From Thinopyrum elongatum (taxonomy: Eukaryota > Streptophyta > Magnoliopsida > Poales > Poaceae), in the NCBI GenBank assembly GCA_011799875.1, contig CM022300.1:116007757-116071756 (forward strand): a stretch of DNA of 64,000 bases, read 5' to 3'. This document shows positions 1 through 11,880 of this stretch, in pieces (position 1 is the stretch's first letter; each line of letters starts with the position of its first letter). The notes beneath the pieces were generated by a model. The model had not been told where the DNA came from. It was given only the letters and a program-made list of their open reading frames with translations, and searched no databases. Position numbers and translations under genes: made by a program.

Positions 1-2017
1 ATTTAAATATTTTTGAAAATAGGAAATGGAGGGGAGTTAAGTTTTCAAACTTTTGGAGTGCACCCAATACTTCTGCATGCTCAAGGCAAGCATCTTGAAC
101 ACTTGATATGGTGAATACATGGTAGTTTATTGCTAGAATAATTTAAACATGACTATGTTAAATTCAAACTAAATTGCATATTGCTAGTAGTGCTTGCATG
201 GTTTGAATCCGAGTAAAATTTGCATGCATGTAGTGTTGGCATGTTTCATCTTGCCGTGCATCGTGTGTTGCCATGACTAACTTGCAGGAGCAGGCATAAG
301 TGAAATATCGTTACCGGCAGAAGGATGATCACGTTGGAGCGTGATCATGCCTTGATTGTTGTGCATGTTGGAGCATGCAAGGGTTGTGGCCCTGTTGGGA
401 TTGCTGTTGAAGGAATACCTTGTTGTGCTAACCATTGCAGGAAACTTAATGCCTCCTGAGTCGGCCATAGATCGAGTCTTGTTCCGGTAACCCCCATACT
501 TGTTTCGTGCTGCCACAGGTTCCTGCCACGGGTAGGGTATGGTTCAGTAAGTTGATAACCCCTTTCCATGCACACACCATACAGAGGGCCACGATGAGGG
601 TTTCCCAGGGATCCAGGACTAAATCCTGTCATCGGGTCAGGGGGCATGGGTGTTTCCAGTTGTGACTGAGAGGGGGGCACCCCTTGTAATCCGCGCGTAT
701 TAATAGTGATCCCATGCAGGACGTTGGTCTCTCCGTCTCAGAGTTTTTCTTGAACGATGCCTTGGGTGATTCCTGGCATCCGGAAAGTTAATCTGGTGTG
801 TGCTGGTCAGGTGTGTTTTCAACCCAAAGACCGTAATGGGAATTAGTCAGTGTCACGGTACTGACTAAAGAAATCCTTTACTTGTGGGTAAAGAGTACAC
901 CCTCTGCAGAGTTTAAACCTATTCGAATAGCCGTGTCCGTGGTTATGGGCTACAGTCTGGGTTGGTCAAGTGTCGGTCTTAGTGTCGGTCTTCAGAGGAA
1001 AATAATTAATTGGACCTGAACTATTTTGCAGGATATTGTTATCATCAGTAACGCCGTCATGGTTATTTGAATACTATTGCTGTGAATTTTTTTATGGTTA
1101 TGCATATTATTGTGAACTGACCTTTTAATTTTCCTGAGTGTCTCAGGGGCTGGCTAGACTACCCCGGGCACTCAATTTTATTTTCAAGACCTCTCGTGGC
1201 GTCCCTCAAGTTAACAGGAGGTTTATCACGCCACTACTCTTGTGGACACCCGATTGGCATTTCTCTTCAAGTCCGACCGTGGTGTCACTTGACACCCGAC
1301 TGGCATTTCTTTTCAAGACCTCTCGTGGCGTTGCCTGAGTTCTCGGATGGTCCTGTCTCGTCCGATTTCTCTTTTAGACACCCGATTGGCATTTCTCTTC
1401 AAGACCTACCGTGGTGTCACTTGACATCCGACCGACATTTCTTTTATTTTGTTTCCTTTGACTTTCCTTGTTTATCACTAAAAATTTTATATGTTTGCAT
1501 ATGCTAATATGTTATCATGCCATGATTTAATTCCTGTCGGCATGCATTCAATATAGTCCAGCATGAGCATACACATATAATTTATTTCATCATGAGCACA
1601 TAATACCTGCTGCATTCGGTATATCTTGTGTTCATGATGTTTGCGAGTACATTCAAACGTACTCACTGGCTTGTCCCTGGCTATTTACTTGGCCAGGTTA
1701 GGAGTTCAGCAAGGACTACCTCAGCGACGTTCGTGCGGAGCCTAGGAGAGCAGCCACACGGATAGGAATTATCCGGGTCAGCTGTTCCTGTGGGAATGGA
1801 GCCCCATCGATGTTGGAGAACCACGAGTCATTTCCATCATCCACCACCGGAGTCACTGTTGTATCATTAGACCTTCATGGTCTTGTATCCAATTCTTGTA
1901 ATAGCTTGGTAATCTGTAACAAGGATGTGTCCACCAGTAGCGGTAATCCTGGGCTGGCGATGACACAAGGGGTTAATTTCTGGGAATATATTGTGTCCCC
2001 GAAATCCGGCCCCGACA
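1..2017 (+). repeat. 3' part of a long LTR, LARD-related, cut by the window start
   Basis: This stretch has no credible gene. It looks like the downstream part of a long plus-strand LTR that ends in ...CCCCGACA at 2017. Two landmarks match the LARD LTRs further right in the same order and at similar distances from the LTR end. One is the palindrome CTCTGCAGAG at about 902 (about 1.1 kb from the end, against about 1.0 kb in the LARD), followed by an AATAGCCG...CCGTGG...TATGGGC block. The other is a 'gtacattcaaa.gtactcac' block at about 1648 (about 370 bases from the end in both). No primer-binding site follows 2017, so it is a 3' LTR or a solo LTR. The TSD and the element's left end lie outside the window. 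Confidence 0.55.
1165..1445 (+). repeat. degenerate short tandem repeat in the long LTR
   Basis: About four imperfect units of 45-90 bases carry the core 'acccgattggcatttctctt' followed by 'caagacct..cgtggtgtcactt'. Cores begin near 1245, 1291, 1379 and 1425. Short open frames here come from the repeat and are not genes. Confidence 0.65.
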
Positions 2018-2089
2018 CGAACACAAAATAAAAATTTAAAACTTTGGGCATGAAAGCGACTTAGCTGGTTAATGTGCTCGGCATCGATG

Positions 2090-4265
2090 ACGCGGTCCGA
2101 GTTTACGGCGGGACGAGGTCCCAGCCCCTAAGACGGTCCCGAGATGGAGGAGCGAAGAGCTTGGCACTCCGAAGTGGCGACACAACACGGCCAATGTGGC
2201 GAGGTGGAACCCACCGTCCGTCCGAGGTGACGGAGTAGGCCGACAGTATGACGCCGAAGTTCCCGGTGTGGGTTAATGAAGTGATGACGAAGCCCCCGGT
2301 CCAGCCGAGGTGACAGCGCTGCCCAATCCGGATCATTTACCTGTGCACGAAAGATTGTGCAAGCCGGAGATAACAGTAATAAAAAAAAGGTTGCATGATT
2401 AATAATTCATGCAAAGTGAGTAATAAAAGAAATATGGCCCGTGCGCCAAACACCCGATGAGGTAGGACCCTCTTGATGATGCCGAAGTCCCCGAGGCAAC
2501 CAAACATGTCGGTATGGCAATTCAATCAACAAGATGATCATGCGAGCCGATTTATGCCAATTGGGACGACGACATTGGTTTGCCGAAGTGACCGCATGAC
2601 GCAGTCGAAGTCAATCACCTGCACACATAAAATAGTGCGGTCCAAAAAGAATAATATAAATATATATAAAATCCTTGCGTAATTGCTTTTCGCAAAAATA
2701 ATTTATTTAAAGAGATGTGGCCTGGCGCCGAAGTCAATGTCGATGCAGGGCGTCGGTGTGATGCGGTAAAGGCGTGGCAAAGCCCGAATTCACAGGTCGG
2801 TCCGAGTTCCGGATGCGGTGTTCGCCGAACTATGTACGGAAACTGACCGAACCACCACGCGACCGTCGTTAATGCGGCCACCATTTGATAGACCTGTGTA
2901 CAGATGATGGAACAGACCAGAGTAATAATTCCTTGGGAAAAATAAACCCAAACAAGCAAAAATTGCTAGGATTAATAGCACCTGGTTTATTTGTTGTAGC
3001 AGTTCGAAGAAAGGTTACTCCCAAAATTGGGACTCGATCCGCACACCCATTGCCTGATGGGTGATGAAGCGACGGCATGGCGATGCTGGCAAAGATTGTC
3101 TCGCCGAGGCAAAGCCCCCGGTCCAGCTAACGTAACGAAGCTGGTCGGCTGGTGACGCCGAAGTCTCCGGAGTAGGTTGATGAAGAGATGGCGAAGCCCC
3201 TGGTCTAGCCGAGGTGACAGAGCAGGTCGGTAAGGAGACGTTGCAGTTGCCATGTCAGCCGAGGAGTTGAAGCAGTTCGGCGTGATGGACATCGGCTTGA
3301 AGAAGCAACAGTGCGGCCATGCCGACGCAGGTCGCAACTTGTGACGCGGTCAATGCCGGCTTGATGAAGTGGCCATGCGGCGATGCCGGTGTGCCCGCTC
3401 CGTGTAATCCGTGGGGTGGCGATGTTGGTGATGATTTATCCTTGGTGATTCCGAACTCTTGTTCGGCTCGCCGAGATGATGATCCGAAGAGGTTGAGTTC
3501 GGCTCGATGAAGCGACGACCCGTCTGGCGCACGTCGGCAGCCGTGCAGCAACGTTGTCAGGCTGGATTGACACCGGCGCAACGGTGAAAGTTACCTCCGA
3601 AAAGGAGCAAAATTTGTGGGCATGTGTTCGGAAACAAAACACAATACCCTAGAAAGAGATTCCTCCAAAAAGGTTGTCCAATATCCCGTTCATGAATAAA
3701 TATGAACTCGGGTCGGATTCGTATTCGCGCAGAAAATAGATTAGAAAATCGATGCGCTCATCGGAGGTTTCCCGGAGTTTGAACGGTCGGATCGAGCTGA
3801 AATTTTGAGGGGTGGTAGATACAGGAATTTTTCAGCTGATCAACGGTTGGATCTTCCAGAGAACGTCCGACCTAGATGCTGGACTCTACGCCCTAAACTT
3901 GTCCAGATTCCCGTCCAGATTTGACAGGGGTCCGGTATATCGTAGATCGCAGGAGATTCCTCCATCGGAATACGACGAAATTTTACAGGGTTGTTATATA
4001 CACAATTCCGCACTATGCCACCAAAGCAATCGTCAAAGCAACACCTGAGGAAGCGGCGATGGCAAATACAAATCCGCTGTATAGAAAAACAGCACGGTCG
4101 CCCGAGGACAATGTTGAAGTTGAGCCCCCGAGCTATATGGATGATTCCTCCATGATCTTGATAGAGACCAGAGTTGATGTTGATGAAGGCCCTCATCCGA
4201 TCATGATGATCTGAGACAGAGCGCGGTCCTCGGTCGAGCCAAGGTGACCAGTCGAGCCGGCGACG
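2090..4265 (-). repeat. interior with a recurring 'agccgaggtgac' motif
   Basis: A motif of the form 'gaagcccccggtccagccg' followed by 'aggtgac' recurs in perfect and degraded form near 2287, 3108, 3195 and 4225. Shorter relatives ('gccgaagtccccg' and similar) occur near 2250, 2480 and 3155. Units are irregularly spaced, and minus-strand frames such as 3840-4433 show no recognisable domain. It reads as non-coding repeat-rich interior. Confidence 0.6.
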
Positions 4266-4349
4266 AATATGCCGACGTTGCAGTTGATCTGCAAGCGAGC
4301 CATTGATCCATTGCCGATCACACAGCGGAACTCTCAATGAAAGCACCAT

Positions 4350-4840
4350 TGTCGGTGTCAAAACCGATGGATCTTGGGGTAGGGGGTCCCGAGCTGTGGA
4401 TCTAGAATCGATGGTAACAGAGACGATGAGCACGGTGTTTTACCCAGGTTCGGGCCCTCTCTATGGAGGTAAAACCCTACGTCCTGCTCTTGTTTATATT
4501 GATGAAGTATCAAGGTACAGAGTTGATCTACCTCGAGATAATATGTTGTGGTATAAACCCAAGGGGTATGATGAGTAATGTCATAATGATCTAGCTTCCC
4601 CATCGACTAGCCCAGCCTCGGCTTATATAATGTACCGGAGGCCTAGGATAACAAGAGTCCTAGTCGAATACGCCGGTGGAGAGGAGTCCTTGTCTTGATC
4701 ACCAAGTCTTGTGGAATCTTCCTCGTGTATACTTCGGCTGTCCGAACTGGCCCATGAGTAAATGGCCCCGGGGGTCCTCGGCCCAATCCAACTAATCGGG
4801 AGACGATGTGGTGAGTACCCCCTAGTCCAGGACACCGTCA
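4350..4840 (-). repeat. LTR of the truncated minus-strand element
   Basis: On the plus strand it begins TGTCGGTGTCAAAACCG and ends ...GGACACCGTCA, so both strands have the TG...CA form of an LTR. Length is 491 bases. The minus-strand sequence following it (starting ATGGTGCTTTCATTGAGAG) would hold the primer-binding site, but I cannot assign a tRNA. Confidence 0.75.
4621..4630 (-). promoter_or_regulatory. TATA-like box in the 491-base LTR
   Basis: The minus strand reads TTATATAAGC, a good plant TATA context with GC-rich sequence after it. It supports minus-strand orientation of this LTR. Confidence 0.5.
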
Positions 4841-5849
4841 CCAAACTCATGGCAAGGCACACAATAGGTCTGGTACAAAGCATGGCATACTTTATAGAAC
4901 CTATGGCTAAGGCATAGGGAATGACTTTAATTCTCTCTCTATCTTCTGCCGTGGTCAGGCTTTGAGTCTTACTCAACTTCACACCTTGCAACACAGGCAA
5001 GAACCCTTTCTTTGACTGATCCATTTTGAACTTCTTCAAAACTTTTGCCAAGGTATGTGCTTTGTGAAAGTCCTATTAAGCATCTCGATCTATCCCTATA
5101 GATCTTGATGCCCAATATGTATGTAGCTTCACCGAGGTTTTTCATTGAAAAATTCTTATTCAAGTATCCTTTTATGCTATCCAGAAATTCTATATCATTT
5201 CCAATCAGCAATATGTCATCCACATATAATATCAAAAATGCTACAGAGCTCCCACTCACTTTCTTGTAAATATAGGCTTCACCGTAAGTCTGTATAAAAC
5301 CATATGCTTTGATCACCTCATCAAAGCGTATATTCCAACTCCGAGATGCTTGCACCAGTCCATAGATGGATCGCTGGAGCTTGCACACTTTGTTAGCTCC
5401 TTTAGGATCGACAAAAACTTCTGGTTGCATCATATACAACTCTTCTTTAAGAAACCCATTAAGGAATGCAGTTTTGACATCCATTTGCCAGATTTCATAA
5501 TCATAAAATGCGGCAATTGCTAACATGATTCGGAAAGACTTAAGCATCGCTACGAGTGAGAAAGTCTCATCGTAGTCAACCCCATGAACTTGTCAAAAAC
5601 CTTTCACGACAAGTCGAACTTTATAAACAGTGATATTACCATCAGCGTCCTTCTTCCTTTTGAATATCCATTTATTTTCAATGGCCTGCCGATCATTGGG
5701 CAAGTCCACCAAAGTCCACACTTTGTTCTCATACATGGATCCTATCTTAGATTTCATGACCTCAAGCCATTTGTCGGAATCTGGGCTCATCATAGCTTAT
5801 TCTTAGTTTGTAGGTTTGCCTTTGTCTAACAACATGACTTCCAGGACAG
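4841..5849 (-). pseudogene. reverse transcriptase remnant, Copia E1
   Basis: This is the Copia-type reverse transcriptase (RVT_2 family), which copies element RNA into cDNA in the cytoplasmic particle. The N-terminal part lies at 5593-5793 (WLEVMKSKIGSMYENKVW, then NKWIFKRK). After a break it continues at 4969-5547 with WQMDVKTAFLNGFLKEELY and KLQRSIYGLVQASRSW. The catalytic YVDD is intact at 5215-5226. The two parts are in different frames, and the sequence is cut at 4841 after SIKYAMLCT, so no RNase H follows. Pseudogene; the identification is firm. Confidence 0.9.
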
Positions 5850-7168
5850 CATTACCATACCACTCTGGTGCGGAACATGTTCTGGTTTACCTACGAAGTT
5901 CAGTAGTAACTTGATCCGAAGTTTCATGATTATCATCATTAGCTTCCTCTCTATTTGGTGTAGGCATCACAGGAATAGTTTCCTCTGATGTGCTACTTTC
6001 CAATTCGAGAGAAGGTACAACTACCTCATCAAGTTCTACTTTCCTCCCACTCACTTCTTTCAAGAGAAACTCCTTCTCTAGAAAGGACCCATTCTTAGCA
6101 ACAAAGATCTTGCCTTCGGATCTGTGGTAGAAGGTGTACCCAATAGTTTCTTTAGGTTATCCTATGAAGACGCACTTCTCCAATTTGGGTTCGAGCTTAT
6201 CAGGCTGAAGCCTTTTGACATAAGCGTCACATCCCCAAACTTTAAGAAACGACAACTTTAGGTTTCTTGCCAAACCATAGTTCATATGGTGTCGTCTCAA
6301 CGGATTTAGATGGTGCCCTATTAACATGAATGCGGTTGTCTCTAAGGCATAACCCCAAAATGATATAAGGCAAATTGGTAAGAGACATCATAGAACGCAC
6401 CATATCTAATAAAGTACGGTTATGACGTTCGGACACACCATTACGCGGTGGTGTTCCAGGTGGCGTTCGTCGTGAAACAATTCCATATTGTTTAAAATGA
6501 AGGCCAAACTAGTAACTCAAATATTCACCTCCACGATCAGATCGTAGAAACTTTATTTTCTTGTTACAATGATTCTCTACTTAACTCTGAAATTCTTTGA
6601 ACTATTCAAATGTTTCATATTTGTGTTTCATCAAGTAGATATACCCATACCTACTCAAATCATCTGTGAAGGTAAGAAAGTAACGATACCCGCCGCGTGC
6701 CTCAGCACTCATTGGACCGCATACATCAGTATGTATTATTTCCAATAAGTCATTAGCTCGCTCCATTGTTTATGAGAACGGAGTTTTAGTCATCTTGCCC
6801 ATGAGACATGGTTCGCAAGTATCAAATGATTCATAATCAAGTGATTCCAAAAGTCCATCCGCATGGAGTTTCTTCATGCGTTTTACACCAATATGACCTA
6901 AACGGCAGTGCCACAAGTATGTTGCACTATCATTATCAACTTTGCATCTTTTGGCATCAATATTATGAATATGTGTATCATTACGATCGAGATACAACAA
7001 GAATAGACCATTCATCAAGGGTGCATGACCATAAAAGATATTACTCATATAAATAGAACAACCATTATTTTCTGATTTAAATGAATAACCGTCTCGCAAT
7101 AAACAAGATCTAGATATAATGTTCATGCTCAACGCTTGCACCAAATAACATTTATTCAGGCTCAACAC
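5850..7168 (-). pseudogene. integrase remnant, Copia E1
   Basis: The Copia integrase inserts the cDNA into the genome. The best part is 6770-7168: a GAG-pre-integrase segment with the HHCC zinc site (LWHCRLGH ... CEPCLMGKMTKTPFS). The core domain around 6440-6760 is broken by stops and frameshifts. A C-terminal piece at 6242-6436 (RTLLDMVRSMMSL, TPYELWFGKKP) and scraps down to about 5850 match the intact-frame portions of copy E3. Non-functional. Confidence 0.85.
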
Positions 7169-8185
7169 TAATCCCGAAGGTAGAGGGAGTGTGCGATTGT
7201 GATCATATCAATCTTGGAAATACTTCCAACAAACATCGTCACCTCACCCTTAACTAGTCTCTGTTTATTCTGCAACTCCTGTTTCGAGTTACTAATCTTA
7301 GCAACTGAACCGGTATCAAATACCCAGGGGCTACTATGAGCACCAGTAAGGTACACATCAATAACATGTATATCAAATATACCTTTGTTTACTTTGCCAT
7401 CCTTCTTATCCGCCAAGCATTTGGGGCAGTTCCGCTTCCAGTGACCATTACCCTTGCAGTAAAAGCACTCAGTTTTAGGATTGGGTCCAGCTTTGGGCTT
7501 CTTCACGGGAGCGGCAACTTGCTTGCCATTCTTCTTGAAGTTCCCTTTCTTTCCCTTGCCCTTTTTCTTGAAACTAGTGGTCTTGTTAACCATCAACACT
7601 TGATGCTCCTTCTTGATTTCTACCTTCGCTAATTTCAGCATCGCGAAGAGCTCGGGAATTGTTTTCGTCATCCCTTGCATATTATAGTTCATCACGAAGC
7701 TCTAGTAGCTTGGTGATAGTGACTGGAGAATTCTGTCAATCACTATCTTATCTAGAAGATTAACTCCCACTTGATTCAAGTGATTGTAGTACCCAGACAT
7801 TCTGAGCACATGCTCACTGGCTGAGCTATTCTCCTCCATCTTGTAGGCAAAGTACTTGTCAGAGGTCTCATACCTCTCAACACGGGCATGAGCCTGAAAT
7901 ACCAATTTCAGCTCTTGGAACATCTCATATGTTCCATGGCATTCAAAACGTCTTTGGAGCCCTGATTCTAAGCCGTAAAGCATGGCACACTAAACTATCA
8001 ATTAGTCATCAGATTGAGCTTTGCCAAATGTTCATAATGTCTACATCAGCTCCTGCAACAGGTCTGTCACCTAGCGGTGCATCAAGGACATAATTCTTCT
8101 GTACAGCAATGAGGATAATCCTCAGATCATGGACCCAGTCCGCATTATTGCTACCATCAACTTTCAACTTAGTTTTCTCTAGGAA
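7168..8185 (-). pseudogene. gag and protease remnant, Copia E1
   Basis: Gag forms the particle and binds element RNA; the aspartic protease matures it. Gag pieces lie at 7702-7983 (MLYGLESGLQRRFE, MEENSSASEHVLRMSGYY) and 7168-7695. The second carries a lysine-rich tract and a complete CCHC zinc knuckle (CFYCKGNGHWKRNC, about 7425-7470), the only intact one of the three Angela-like copies here. The protease active site reads VFDTGS, with Asp at 7315-7317. The N-terminal gag (about 7984-8185) has lost its frame. Confidence 0.88.
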
Positions 8186-9160
8186 CGTATCAAAAAACGG
8201 GGAAGCTACATCGCAAGCTATTGAACTACAACATAATTTGCAAAGACATTTTGACTATGTTCATGATAAAACTTAGTTCAATTAATCAAATTACTAATGA
8301 ACTCCCACTTAAATCAACATCCCTCAAGTTGTCTAAGTGATACATGATCCAAATCAACAAACCCATGTCCGATCATCACGTGAGATGGGGTAGTCTTCAA
8401 TGGTGAACATCTTCATGTTGATCATATCTACTATATGACTCATATTCGACCTTTCGGTCTCTAGTGTTCCGAGACCATGTCTGTACATGCTAGGCTCGTC
8501 AAGTATAACCCAAGCATCAGCATGATCTCCATTGTCACCGGCACGACACCTTGATCTCCATCGTTGTGTCGGGGTCGTCTCGCCAACTATTGCTTCTATA
8601 ACTATTGCTAACGCATAGCGATAAAGTAAAGCAATTACATGGCGCTTGCAGTTCATACAATAATTAAGAGAAAACCCTAAGGCTCCTGCCAGTTGTCGAT
8701 ATTACAAAACATGATCATCTCATACAACAACATATATCACATCACGTCTTGACCATATCACATCACAACATACCCTGCAAAAACAAGTTAGACGTCCTCT
8801 ACTTTGTTGTTGCAAGTTTTACATGGCTGCTACGAGCAACTAGCAATAACCGTTCTTACGTACGCAAAACCACAACGGTGATTATCAAGTTTGTTGTTTT
8901 AACCTTCTTCAAGGACCGGCCGTAGTCAAATTCGATTCAACTAAAGTAGGAGAAACAGACACCCGCCAGCCACCTTTATGCAAAACAAGTTGCATGTTAG
9001 TCGGTGGAACCGGTGTCATGTGCATGGACATGTAAGGCTGGTCCGGGCCGCTTCATCCCACAATACCACCGAATCAAAATAAGACGTTGGTGGTAAGTAG
9101 TATGACTATCACCGCCCACAACTCTTTGTGTTCTACTCGTGCATATCATCTACGCATAGA
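8186..9160 (-). other. 5' leader of Copia E1, non-coding
   Basis: This sequence between the primer-binding site and gag corresponds to 33867-35132 in copy E3 and 41535-42753 in E2. It has no domain-bearing frame. In related BARE elements this region carries RNA packaging and dimerisation signals; that is family knowledge and was not tested here. Confidence 0.6.
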
Positions 9161-9176
9161 CCTGGCTCTGATGCCA
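9161..9176 (-). other. primer-binding site of Copia E1 (tRNA-iMet)
   Basis: The minus strand reads TGGCATCAGAGCCAGG one base after the 5' LTR. It matches the canonical TGGTATCAGAGC complement of initiator tRNA-Met with one change. Confidence 0.85.
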
Positions 9177-9177
9177 A

Positions 9178-10952
9178 TGTTGGGGAACGTTGCATGGAAA
9201 ACAAAAAAAATTCTACGCACACACAAGATCTATCTATGGAGATGCATAGCAATGAGAGGGGAGAGTGTGTCTATGTACCCTTGTAGACCGTAAGCGAAAG
9301 CGTTTAGTAACGCGGTTGATGTAGTCAAACTTCTTCGCGATCCAACCGATCAAGTACCGAACGTATGACACCTCCGCGTTCAGCACACGTTCAGCTCGGT
9401 GACGTCCTCGCCTTCTTGATCCAGCAAGACAGGCGAAGTAGTAGATGAGTTCTGGCGCCACAACAGCGTGGTGACGGTGGTGGTGATGCTATCTCAGCAG
9501 GGCTTCGCCTAAGCACTACGAAAATATGACCGAGGGACGAAACTGCGGAGAGGGGCGCCGCACACGGCTAAGAGATTGTCGTGGTCTTGTGTGGCACCCC
9601 CTCCCTCATATATATAGGTGGGGGGAGAGGGGAGGTAGCTAGGAGGCACTCCCAGGGTGGCCGAATCGCCCTTGGGCTCTTGCCCTTGGCCGCCCCCCTT
9701 TCCTTGTTTGAGTGCGGGAGGAAGGCAGGGGGAGGTGGCGCTCTCCCCCCTTTACTTTCTCTCATGAGGAGGTAAAGGCAAGAGGGGCCAACCCTCCCCC
9801 TTTCCTTCCCCTAGGGCCGGCGGCCAGGGAGAGGGGCGCCCCAGCCCCTTGTGGGCTGGTGTGTTCCCCTTTTGGCCCATTAAGCCCATATAGCCTCCCG
9901 GGGCTTCCCGGAACCCCGTCCCGTGATCCGATGATTACCCGGTACCCCCGAAACTCTTCCGGTGTCCAAACATCATCGTCCTATATATCAATGTTTACCT
10001 TCGGACCATTCTGGAGCTCCTCGTCATGTCCGTGATCTCATCCGAGACTCCGAACAACATTCGGTCACCAAATCACATAACTCATATAACACTATATCGT
10101 CAACGAACGTTAAGCGTGTGGACCCTACGGGTTCGAGAACTATGTAGACATGACCGAGACACCTCTTCGGCCAATAACCAATAGCGGAACCTGGATACCC
10201 ATATTGGTTCCTACATATTCTACGAAGATCTTTATCGGTCGAACCTTATGACAACATACATAATTCCCTTTGTCTATCAGTATGTTACTTGCCCGAGAAT
10301 TGATCGTCACTATCTCTATACCTAGTTCAATGTCATTACCGGCAAGTCTCTTTACTCGTTCCATAATACATCATCTTGTAACTAAATCCTTAGTCACTTT
10401 GCTTGCAAGCTTCTTGTGATGTGTATTACCGGGAGGGCCCAGAGATACCTCTTCGATACACGGAGTGACAAATCCTAATCTCGATCCATGCCAACTCAAC
10501 AGACACCTTCGGAGAAACCTGTAGAGCATCTTTATGATCACCCAGTTACGTTGTGACATTTGATAGCACACAAGGTATTCCTCCGGTATCTGGGAGTTGC
10601 ATGATCTCATAGTCAAAGGAATATGTATTTGACATTAAGAAAGCAATAGCAATAAACTGAACGATCATATGCTAAGCTAACGCATGGGTCTTGTCCATCA
10701 CATCATTCTCCTAATGATGTGATCCCATTATCAAGTGATAACACATGTCTATGGTTAGAAAACCTTAACCATCTTTGATCAACGAGCTAGTCTTGTAGAG
10801 GCTTACTAGGGACACGGTATTTGTTTATGTATTCACACATGTATTTAAGTTTCCGGTCAATACAAGTCTAGCATGAATAATAAACCTTTATCATGATTAA
10901 GGAAATATAATAATAACCATTTTATTATTGCCTCTAGGGCATATTTCCATCA
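9178..10952 (-). repeat. 5' LTR of Copia E1
   Basis: 1775 bases. In element orientation it starts TGATGGAAATATGCCCTAG and ends ...CCCCAACA. It aligns along its length with the LTRs of E2 and E3. Short open frames inside it (for example 9581-10147 and 10140-10616) are LTR sequence, not genes. Confidence 0.92.
9607..9616 (-). promoter_or_regulatory. TATA box, LTR of E1
   Basis: An alternating TATATATATG lies between the C-rich and G-rich blocks typical of Angela-like LTRs. The same position holds the TATA of the other copies. Confidence 0.65.
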
Positions 10953-11125
10953 GTCTTATCCCGCATAATGTATTTGAGCCCTCGAAGCCCCTGGTTTGTA
11001 ATATAAAGCTTGTATTATTTTAATTTGTGTCTAGAGTTGTGTTGTGATATCTTCCTGTGAGTCCCTGGGCTTGATCATGGACATTTGCGTGTATGATTAG
11101 TGCATGATTAAGTCGGGGGTGTTGC
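10953..11125 (+). repeat. possible 3' end of an older LTR, interrupted by Copia E1
   Basis: Right flank of E1. It contains a block ending 'gattaagtcgggggtgttgca', which resembles the closing bases of long Gypsy/LARD-type LTRs. No partner LTR or TSD is visible, so this is a weak call. Confidence 0.3.
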
Positions 11126-11880
11126 AGCAGTGATGCTATGAGGAATGCTTCAACTGTCGCGACAATGCTACAATCGCCACGGCGACAAGGCGTGCTGCAA
11201 TGGTCAAGGCGATAGTTCAGTGACCACGATGATGAGGCAAGCCATGGCAGCATTGATGGCTATAGCGATGCTGCGAGGGGTGCTTCAACGCCATGATGAT
11301 GGATGGTGGAACGGTCAAGGTGATACTTCGACTTCGACGACCACGGAGATGAGGCATGCTGCAACGGTCATGGCGATACTTTGATGACCACGATGACGAG
11401 GTATGCTGCAATGGCATCGATGATTGCGGCGATGGTGCGAGGCATGCTTTAATTGTCATGTTGATGCTTTGATGGCCATGGCAACGAGGCTTCGATGGCC
11501 GCGGCAACGAGGCGTGCTGCACGACATCGACGACCATGGCGATGCTATGACGCGTGCTTCAATGTCCGCGACAATTCTTCAATGGCCATGGCAACGGGGC
11601 GTGATGCAATAATCGCGACCATACTTTGATGATTATGGCGATGAGGCATGCTGCAACGGCATCCATGGTCGCGACGGTGGTGTGAGGCATGCTTCAACGG
11701 ACTTGGCGACGCTTCGATGGATGCAGCGATGAGGCATGCTGCAACAACATCGAAAGCCGCGGCGATGCTACGAGGCGTGCTTCAACGGCCGCGACAATGC
11801 TTCAATGGCCATGGCGATGGGGCGACCTGCAATGGTGCCGATGATGCTTTGGCAGACATCTGTCTGACGTGCTACGAAAG
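11126..11880. repeat. degenerate minisatellite rich in 'gaggcatgctgcaacgg'
   Basis: About ten irregular units of 60-110 bases are built from the blocks 'gaggcatgctgcaacgg', 'gcgatgctacgaggcgtgct', 'tcaatggccatggcgatgg' and 'gccgcgacaatgcttcaa'. GC content is high and CpG is frequent. Short frames on both strands show only the repeat, with no domain. It directly adjoins the LARD-like element. Confidence 0.7.

Larger units (their letters stand above)
2018..4840 (-). mobile_element. truncated minus-strand LTR element (5' LTR and non-coding interior)
   Basis: A 491-base LTR at 4350-4840 is followed, reading on the minus strand, by about 2.3 kb of interior with no convincing gag or pol. The right edge falls exactly where the neighbouring Copia coding sequence stops, so this element inserted into that Copia, and the first five Copia bases after the LTR are ccaaa. 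No second LTR is present; the left end is cut off where the LARD-related LTR ends. Orientation comes from the TATA-like TTATATAAGC on the minus strand and the TG...CA ends. The family is not identified. Confidence 0.6.
4841..10952 (-). mobile_element. Angela/BARE/WIS-like Copia, truncated at its 3' end (copy E1)
   Basis: Minus-strand order is 5' LTR (9178-10952), tRNA-iMet primer site, leader, gag with zinc knuckle, protease, integrase and reverse transcriptase. The order integrase before reverse transcriptase defines Copia. The element stops at 4841 in the stretch leading into RNase H, where another LTR begins, so RNase H and the 3' LTR are missing. Every domain is interrupted by stops or frameshifts, so the copy is dead. 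LTR and protein sequence match the other two Angela-like copies in this window. Confidence 0.9.

Noticed and set aside
3840..4433. 197-codon minus-strand frame in the truncated element
   Set aside because: It starts inside the LTR and crosses the LTR boundary and the presumed primer-site region. No recognisable domain.
9568..10147. Frames in the Angela-like LTRs (likewise 27698-28852, 32427-33900, 39289-40716, 43488-44243)
   Set aside because: They recur at the same position in every LTR and run through TATA and GC-rich regulatory sequence. They are LTR sequence, not genes.
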